From Selaginella moellendorffii (lineage: Eukaryota > Streptophyta > Lycopodiopsida > Selaginellales > Selaginellaceae): a stretch of 64,000 nucleotides of DNA. Shown one piece after another: positions 57,410 through 64,000 of this stretch (positions are counted from its first letter, which is position 1; every line of letters begins with the position of its first letter). The DNA is taken from the NCBI RefSeq assembly GCF_000143415.4, contig NW_003314342.1:803432-867431 (forward strand). Direction: 5' to 3'. The notes under the pieces are model-generated. The model saw nothing but the letters and a program-made list of their open reading frames with translations, was not told the origin of the DNA and did not search any database. Both the position numbers and the translations under genes were made by a program.

Positions 57410-58033
57410 TTGTCTCTCGCCGCCAACTCCGCCACCACCATACACTCCAGCTCCGCCACCACCTTGTCCAGACGTCCAGCACAAGATTCTCCGCCAGTGA
57501 CACTAGAGAAGCAGGAATCTTTACAGGCCTTCCACAAGGATATTTGCGCACTGCTCCAACAAGCGGCTTTGACGCTCAGCCAAAAGCCTCCGGAATCGAT
57601 GCTTTTGAGTGTGACCCTGGGAGAAAGGATGATTGCTCCACAGCAACAGAGAACAGGAGAGTTTCCAAGGGGAAAGCTACTGAGAGCTCGACGTCTCAGT
57701 GTAAATGCTGTGAAAGTGAAGGATGGAAACCTAGTCGGGAGCCCAGCTCGCCAGGTGCTGTCACCAGTGCCCGAGACGAAGGAAAGTGGACGTGGAGAAG
57801 GTTTTGTTCGGATCCGGAATGGAGGAAGCGGCAAAAGGCAAAAGACTGCCAAGCAAATCGAGGAGATTGCGCTGGGATTGGAGGCAAGCAAGGTTCCTTT
57901 CCTCTGGGTGATACGATCAAACTCTGTTCTTGGCATGGACGAGGAGTTCCACAAAGGTTTCGTGAGCAGGACTGGCGGGAGAGGATTGTTTGTGAGCTGG
58001 GCGCTGCAGCTAGAGATCTTGCAGCACGAATAA
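57410..58033 (+). pseudogene. Chimeric ORF: unknown N-terminal part fused to UGT fragment
   Basis: 207 codons. Residues 1-143 are unrecognised, Ser/Gln/Lys-rich (TLEKQESLQAFHKDICALLQQAAL; GKLLRARRLSVNAVKV). From about 57840 the frame enters, in the correct reading frame, a UGT segment equal to residues 299-359 of the intact enzymes (AKQIEEIALGLEASKVPFLWV ... LQLEILQHE). TAA follows where the PSPG box should continue; the UGT homology goes on untranslated to about 58055. The PPR relic then begins on the other strand. It probably arose by rearrangement; expression is unknown. Confidence 0.5.
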
Positions 58034-58057
58034 ACCGGGGCTTTTGTTACTCACTGT

Positions 58058-58960
58058 TCATGAGTTCGAATGTCCGGATGGCCGCCTGGGCCTCACCAGC
58101 TCGAGGGTAGGCCGCGACCATGGCGTCGTAAGAAGTTACGTGTGGAGGGATTTGCCGAAAGACAGCCTCGGCACTGGGCAGTGATCCACACCTCGCAAAC
58201 ATGTGGATGAGAAAGCTTCTGGGAGTGGAGGCTCGCCTGGTTGGCTTCTCCGAGAGGAGTGACCCCGACATGGTTGGCTTCCACGCCTTCCAAGTCCATT
58301 CCAGCGAGAGCTTGGATGGCCTCGCGGCAGTGGTGGTTGTTTCCAAAGGCCGTGATCATCGCAGTCGTCTCGGTCGACGGCGTCCACCAGGCTGCGACAT
58401 TTCCCATACATGCTCCTTTCATCCTTGTCAAGGATTACATCAAAGATTACATCAAAGATCTTCGTTGCCTTCTCGAAAACACCATTGTGAGCAAACGCTT
58501 GCAGCATTGTAGTCCGAGCGACTACGTCCTTCTCAGGCATGAGAGCATACATCCTCTAGGCATTTTCATTTTCCCTGGCTTTGGCATACGCAGTGTTCAT
58601 CGCAGTGTGCACGTAAAATGTTTGGTTTCTCCATCACATAAAAAAACGCTTCGCTCCTTCCAGCCGGTCGTGCGCTTCATAGGCTGATATCAGAGCACCC
58701 CAAAAAACCAGATTTCTCTCTCCTGTCCCCTTTCTGGGTACCATCACAGACTACATTCGTCTCGGGCATTCGATCAAATAGTTCTTGGGTTTGATCCAAG
58801 TTCCTATCAACTGCATAGCATCGTATCATCACGACCCATGGCCCCACATGAGATTCGCAAGGAAAACATTGGAGCTATGGTGGCCGCTCAAAGTCCTGTG
58901 AATTTCTTTCACCTTTTCCCGGACAGCGAAGAAAGAAACCTCGCTACCTTTTGTGAACGT
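58058..58960 (-). pseudogene. PPR pseudogene (copy 3)
   Basis: Shortened copy of the PPR gene at 22808-24817 in the same orientation relative to gene X. Kept parts include AAIRTFELM (58060), PSAEAVFRQIPP (58150), REAIQALAGMDLEGVEANH (58290), KIFDVI (58440, with an 18-bp duplication), ALMPEKDVVARTTMLQAFAHNG (58510), and the start region near 58850-58930. Several internal repeats are deleted. Confidence 0.85.
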
Positions 58961-59002
58961 TCTATATAAGAGTTCCAAGAATTAGGTTTTGATAGGATTC
59001 TC

Positions 59003-59713
59003 ATGGGACGTAGCAAAGAATTAATTGTAGAACTCCCAAGGGTAATGAAAGTGGAAAGGATTTTATTCTCTTCCAACACCAACAATCTCGAGTGTGAAGT
59101 ATTTGGGAAAGAGGAGCAAGATGGAGAGTGGAAATTTTTGGGTAAAACAGGTCGAGAAGCAAGATTCAAGCTCACCAAGCTGAGATTCATCCTTGTCAAA
59201 CCTCTCTCTGGATTTGAGGTATCTACAATTGTGAGTTTCTATGGGAAGGACGATGCCCAAAAGCCCGTGGAGGAGTTGGAGTTGAAATACGTCAATCCTC
59301 GACATGTGGACTATCAAAAACCTTTTAAAGTCGGCCAGCTTTCTAAGGACACTCTTGTCACGAAAGCAATTGTTCGATCCAATCTTCGGTACTACAAGTT
59401 CCGGTTGTGGGGCAACATAGAGTATCCCTGCCAGTGGTGGTTTCCAATCCAGGACAAGCCCAACCCTAAATCGCGAGAGTTGACCATCAGATACTTTGAT
59501 GTGAAGAACGAGGGGAAGTTAACGCTAGCGCCTCAATGCAAGTTGAAAGTTTTTGAGAGGACTTCCACTTGTCGCTCAGAGTGCGAGGAATTTGATCTAC
59601 ACAATCTTCCACAAAAGAAGCAGCCAAGCATTCGACAAAAGAAGCTGCCAAGCAGATGGGATTTTGTTAAAAAGCTACTATACTTTGCTTTAAAGGTTTT
59701 TCGAAGGAATTAA
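59003..59713 (+). CDS. Gene X, uncharacterised protein (copy 3, intact)
   Basis: 236 residues, single exon, same start context and beta-rich body as the copy at 43555 (MGRSKELIVELPRVMKVERILFSSNTNN; WGNIEYPCQWWFP; LTIRYFDVKNEGKLTLAPQCKLKVFERT). Three residues (GDYD) are absent after WWFP. The basic tail differs and contains an imperfect repeat of RQKKLPS. No domain is recognised and no signal peptide is seen. The conserved body against a free tail suggests the function lies in the first 215 residues. It lies just downstream of the PPR relic, with a telo-box-like AATTAGG before the ATG, and 329 bp upstream of the UGT on the same strand. Confidence 0.75.
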   Translation: MGRSKELIVELPRVMKVERILFSSNTNNLECEVFGKEEQDGEWKFLGKTGREARFKLTKLRFILVKPLSGFEVSTIVSFYGKDDAQKPVEELELKYVNPRHVDYQKPFKVGQLSKDTLVTKAIVRSNLRYYKFRLWGNIEYPCQWWFPIQDKPNPKSRELTIRYFDVKNEGKLTLAPQCKLKVFERTSTCRSECEEFDLHNLPQKKQPSIRQKKLPSRWDFVKKLLYFALKVFRRN

Positions 59714-60041
59714 AAACGTTTATAGACTTAAATCTATCTTAAATAAAATAAAATCTTTGTCTCTTCTCTTTGTCTGATTTAGAGTAGGAAGTTTTCATGC
59801 GACAGATAAGATAAGGATATGTGTCTGCTACATTGAATTCTCACCACTAAATTTTACCACAATACGGCCACCTCTTGGACTGTATGGTTCCTATTGCCAA
59901 TCATACAATTATTAGTGAAAGACAAGACGTAGAGGAAAGAACAATGTCCAATTCAGCCCATAAGTGCTGGTATTTCAAACGATCCATCAAAACTTCCTCT
60001 TTGAAAAGTTTCTTCTTTGTTTCTTGGTCTAATCATCATCC

Positions 60042-61527
60042 ATGGGCTCTCACAAGAAACTTCACGTTGTTCTTATCCCACTTCCAGCACAGGGACATGT
60101 CATTCCAATAATCTATCTCGCCCGGAAGCTCGCGCTCCTCGGAGTCACTGTGACCATCATCAACGTTGATAGCATCCACGAAACCTTGCAGCAATCCTGG
60201 AAGAGCGAGGACAATCCTGTGAGTAATGGCCACGACATTCGCCTCGAGTCCATCTCTATGGACATGCGAGTTCCCAATGGCTTCGACGAGAAGAACTTCG
60301 ACGCGCAGGCCGCCTTCTGCGAGGCCATCTTCCGAATGGAGGATCCACTCGCGGAGCTCTTGTCCCGGATCGATCGAGACGGCCCCAGAGTCGCGTGTGT
60401 CGTCTCGGACTTTTACCATCTCAGTGCTCCACACGCTGCAAAGAAGGCTGGATTGGCTGGAGCGAGCTTTTGGCCGGGAAACGCTGCTTGGGCTGCCATA
60501 GAATTCCACGTTCCAAAGCTCCTAGAGATGGGAGACATTCCTGTCAAAGGTGAAGCTTTGATTGATCTAGAAGTGTGTTCTAAGAAAACTTGGGATTTCT
60601 ATGGTGCCAGCGGGAGATGAAAAGCTGATTTCTTACATCCCTGGAATGGAGCTAAGATCGCAAGACATTCCAGTCTTCATGCACGACGGAGAATTCCAGA
60701 AGAACGGGGAAGAACAATCACTGTATCGCTCCAAGAGGATCGCACTGGATTCTTGGTTTCTGATAAACTCTGTCCACGACATCGAGCCGCGAATTTTCGA
60801 AGCGATGAGGGAAGGATTCGGGGAGAATTTCGTGCCGGTTGGACCATTGTTTCCTCTCAAGGGAGAGGGGATCGATTCGACTGGATTGCAAGAGGTAAAC
60901 CTGAGAACTCCGGATGAATCTTGTCTTCCATGGCTAGACAAGCGTGATCGTGGTTCGGTCCTCTATGTTTCGTTTGGAAGCATCTCCTTCATGACTGCCA
61001 AGCAATTCGAGGAGATCGCGCTGGGATTGGAGGCAAGCAAGGTTTCTTTCCTCTGGGTGATACGATCAAACTCTGTTCTTGGCATGGACGAGGAGTTCTA
61101 CAAAGGTTTCGTGAGCAGGACTGGCGGGAGAGGATTGTTCGTGAGATGGGCGCCGCAGCTAGAGATCTTGCAGCACGAATCAACAGGGGCTTTTCTCACT
61201 CACTGCGGATGGAACTCCATGCTCGAGAGCTTGGCGTGTGGAGTGCCAATGCTGGGGTGGCCATCTATGTTTGAGCAAAACACGAATGCCAAGCTGGTGC
61301 TGGAAGGCGAGGGCGTGGGAGTGGCATTCTCGAGATCTGGAGGGAAGGATGGATTTGCGCCGAGAGAAGAGGTGGAAGAGAAAGTGAGGGCGATCATGGA
61401 GGGAGAGCAAGGCAGGAGATTGAAAGCCAGGGCGATGGAGATTCGAGAATTGGCTGTCAAGGCTGCTTCTCCCGGAGGTTCTTCTCATGCGAACCTCAAG
61501 AAATTCGTGGAGAGCCTTGCCTCGTAA
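60042..61527 (+). CDS. UDP-glycosyltransferase, family GT1 (copy 3, intact)
   Basis: Exons 60042-60549 and 60611-61527, 474 residues, with a 61-bp intron at the same place as in copy 1. Catalytic His19 (PAQGHVIP), Asp123 (VVSDFYH) and the full PSPG box from Trp349 are all present. Compared with copy 1 the differences are few: the first eight residues (MGSHKKLH), Leu/Met at 75, Val/Ile near the intron, Ile/Leu and Leu/Gln early in exon 2, and the last residue. The two probably share acceptor preference. The 5' flank is also similar to copy 1 (AATGTCCAATTCAGCCCATAAGTGCTGG), so expression may be alike. The acceptor is unknown. Confidence 0.92.
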
Positions 61528-62280
61528 AGAAGATCTTCGCGGGGATACCGATCAAAAACGCTGTCGCGGCAACGATCATGATCGTCGGCTACGGCCAAGA
61601 GGGCGAGGGGGATTCCACTAAGCAGGTTTTTGATCGTGCCTTGCCCAGAATCTCGTTTGCTGGAACGCGATGCTCACAGCATATGCGCAGGCATTTGCAT
61701 TAATCGAAGCTTCTCTTTGATACCATGCCCGAGAAAGATGTGATCTCTTGGACCGCAATGCTAGAAAAACAATACCTAGTTTGATAGATGCCGAGAATGT
61801 TTTTGCAACTAAATGGAATTTAGCAACCTGGACTGCTATGGGTCATGCAAATGCCCAAGCCAGGAATATGGAAAAGGTGAGGACACGATGCTAGAGAAAA
61901 ATCTAGTGTTGTGGAACTCTCTCATTGCAGGATTTGCTCACAATGGATCTATCGAGAAGGCAGAAAAGCTCTTTCTCGAGATGCCTGAGTGGGCTCATGT
62001 CTGTGAATGCTCTAATCTCTACTCATGGCAATGTCAATTGAGTGCAAGTTATTTTGGATTCCACTCCTTTGGTGAGCACCATGCTCTAAAACACGATCCT
62101 GGTGGCCTACGGTGACAATGATTGCATCATTGAAGCCAAGACTATCTTTGATTATGAGGTGGAGCAGTGGAATCTCATGTTGTGGAACTCAATGATCTTG
62201 GCAGTTGAGTGGCAATCATGATGTAGCTTAGCAGCTGTTCAATGTGATGCTCAAATGAGATAAGGTATTTTGCAACTCAA
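61528..62280 (+). pseudogene. PPR pseudogene downstream of UGT copy 3
   Basis: Parallel to 27229-27960. It keeps pieces lost there (ATWTAM-like stretch near 61828, NLVLWNSLIAGFAHNGSIEKAEKLFLEMPEW at about 61893-61992), and lacks the ACGTGC bases near 61690. Stops and indels differ from the first copy, so both decayed separately after, or partly before, duplication. Confidence 0.75.
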
Positions 62281-63530
62281 TCCTTACGCAATAAGATCTA
62301 AGTATCCCAAGACTTGACTATAAAAGAGATTTGATATACAATTTATTAAGATTTAAATATAGAAAGAAGAGCTCATAAATAAGAGTGTACCCATTAAATA
62401 TTAAAGAAAATAGCCCATAAATAAAAGCATCTAATCCCTTTAGTTATTTATAATAACTTTTTTCTGCATCATCATCAATTCCTTTTATGCCTCCTTTTAT
62501 ATTGGGATTGTGGGGACCATATATTTAGGAAAACTTCCAAAGCCTCCAACTTTAGAAATCCCCTTTTGGTTTGTAAAAGTAAGTTTTAAAATTGATATAA
62601 TATTTTTTGAACTTTTCGATTATTGTCATTTATTGGTGGAACTTATTCCAGATTTTAACCATCTAGTGGTGGAATTAATGCTTGATTCTAATTATTTGAT
62701 GGTGGAATATAGGCCTCATTTAGAACTTCCTCATCCTCCTTTTCATCATTATTGACATCACCATCATTATCAGTATTAATAACTTCTTCCTAGTCTAATG
62801 TAGAGGTCTCTTTCCCAAGGCATTTTAATTCCCAAACACAATCTGTCTTTCATGCCTTTTAAACTCTTATAAATATTATTAGATATATTCTTCCATCCTT
62901 TATACCCTTTGCAACAAGTCAAGTGTAAATTGGTGTCTCAAATGGCACACCTTTATATCGAAGAAGATAATATATTTAGAAAAGATCCTAGAAATTTTAT
63001 TATACTTTTAAACTATATGTCATATGAAATAAAGATGGCTATAGTGGCAATCATAAGTTGTTTTACTTTTGGACTTATTTAGCAACCACCCCTTTGTGAT
63101 CCCTTCCAAATATGCATTGACACATGTGTCAAAGAATATGAAAATGATATTTAGATCATCATTAATGTCTAGTGTCAAAAACTTCTCATTTTCACTTATA
63201 ATTTGTGTGATGTAGAAAGTTCTTCTCAACTACTTCTAGTACTCATTCTTGTAATATATATTATTTATAATGATTTATCATAGGATAACCACAGAGTGGA
63301 ACCTTAACCCTTAAACATATATATGGAGTGGGATTTGAGTTTGAAGGCCTTGGGCCACTAAACAAAGGGACGAAGTCAAATTCCTAAGCATATAGCCAAA
63401 GAGCAAAAGAAGTACAGTATAAAATAATTCTAAAATGTACAATCAAAAACAAAGGAACAAAAGCATAGAACAACTTATAAGTGTACAACCAAGGAACTAA
63501 AGAATATGAATATAGAAAGATATATTTAAA
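62281..63530. repeat. Repeat parallel to 27961-29890
   Basis: High similarity to the first module's right flank, without the block 28170-29048. It has an extra 50-55 bp near 62665-62715 (GGTGGAATTAATGCTTG). No gene recognised. Confidence 0.5.
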
Positions 63531-63539
63531 TAATCTGTA

Positions 63540-64000
63540 AACTCCTGAATTTGAACTTCTTGAAAGGTTATATAGCCCAGAGAGCAACTTATAAGTGTAC
63601 AACCAAGGAATGAAAGAACATGAATATAGAGTGATATATTTGAATAATCTGTAAGCTCCTAAATTTGAACTTCCTAGGAGGTCACTTAACCTAAACCCAA
63701 GGACGCTTAACCCTATATATCCCAAGTTCATGCCCTCGTGAATGGAAGCTGAGAGCCACAACTTTCCTGAGAGCCACAACTCTCTTGACACCCTACCCCT
63801 CGGGTCAAGCCCAGCGGGAGCAAATTGGACCAGCAAGATGTCAATCAATATGTGGTGTGATTTTCCTAATCAACTAACAGAGTTGAACCCGAAACCGCTT
63901 TGATACCAAATGTAAACTTCTGAATTTGGACTTCCCGGGAAGTCACCTAGCCGAATACTATTCAAACTCAAAAACATTAACCCCAAAATCCCAAGACCTT
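63540..64000 (-). mobile_element. TRIM-family copy running off the window end
   Basis: On the minus strand, TTACATTTGGTATCAAAGCGG near 63915 is LTR end plus primer site. The internal segment (AGTTGATTAGGAAAATC, CACGAGGGCATGAAC) follows, then a truncated LTR near 63650-63720. Its left neighbour carries the same short tandem duplication as 29900-30097. Confidence 0.65.

Noticed and set aside
56938-58110. 390-codon plus-strand frame as one protein
   Set aside because: Only the first 110 or so codons have NYN motifs. The rest runs out of frame through a UGT segment and antisense PPR sequence, so it is not a single gene.

Overview
The window looks like nuclear DNA of a land plant, most likely a lycophyte of the Selaginella type. 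The signs are long PLS-class PPR genes, family-1 UDP-glycosyltransferase (UGT) genes with a very short intron, an in-tandem DUF3455 secreted protein with 48-101 bp introns, telo-box motifs, and a very high load of Ty3/gypsy-type LTR retroelements. The species name is inference; no organelle or rRNA marker is present.

Layout. (i) 1-2193: 3' part of a DUF3455 gene (copy A) and a convergent, broken PPR gene. (ii) 2230-20914: a nest of retroelements. An old gypsy fragment and a truncated DUF3455 5' end (copy B, 3323-4094) lie at its left edge. Inside are a gag remnant split by later insertions, a complete non-autonomous LTR element with giant minisatellite-bearing LTRs (5967-13403), and a complete chromodomain-bearing gypsy element (13685-19221). 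(iii) 21474-27960: the best preserved gene block, with intact DUF3455 (copy C), intact PPR, a dead copy of an unrecognised gene ('gene X'), an intact UGT, and a PPR relic. (iv) 28000-41400: AT-rich repeats, miniature LTR elements, an old inverted copy of the large non-autonomous element carrying a solo LTR, another gypsy relic, a broken P-loop NTPase gene and a PPR relic. (v) 42300-45465: second PPR/gene X/UGT block, in which only gene X is intact. (vi) 45466-54960: solo LTRs, a miniature element, tandem and inverted LTR-like repeats and an old gypsy element. (vii) 54963-58960: gene debris, including a NYN-domain ribonuclease fragment and an ORF fused to a UGT piece. (viii) 59003-64000: third block, with intact gene X, intact UGT, a PPR relic and repeats parallel to 27229-30500.

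The genic content is therefore one duplicated module (PPR - gene X - UGT - PPR relic) present three times, with a different subset of members alive in each copy. It is joined at one side by a DUF3455/PPR pair that is itself duplicated about 21.9 kb apart. Six genes appear intact or intact within the window: DUF3455 copy C, PPR, two UGTs and two gene X copies; DUF3455 copy A is cut by the window edge.

The most unusual signal is in the chromodomain gypsy element. Its presumed primer-binding site (14048-14062) does not resemble a tRNA complement. It is a perfect 15-nt complement of a stretch inside its own LTR that lies about 30 bp downstream of a TATA box. That is the arrangement expected of self-primed reverse transcription.
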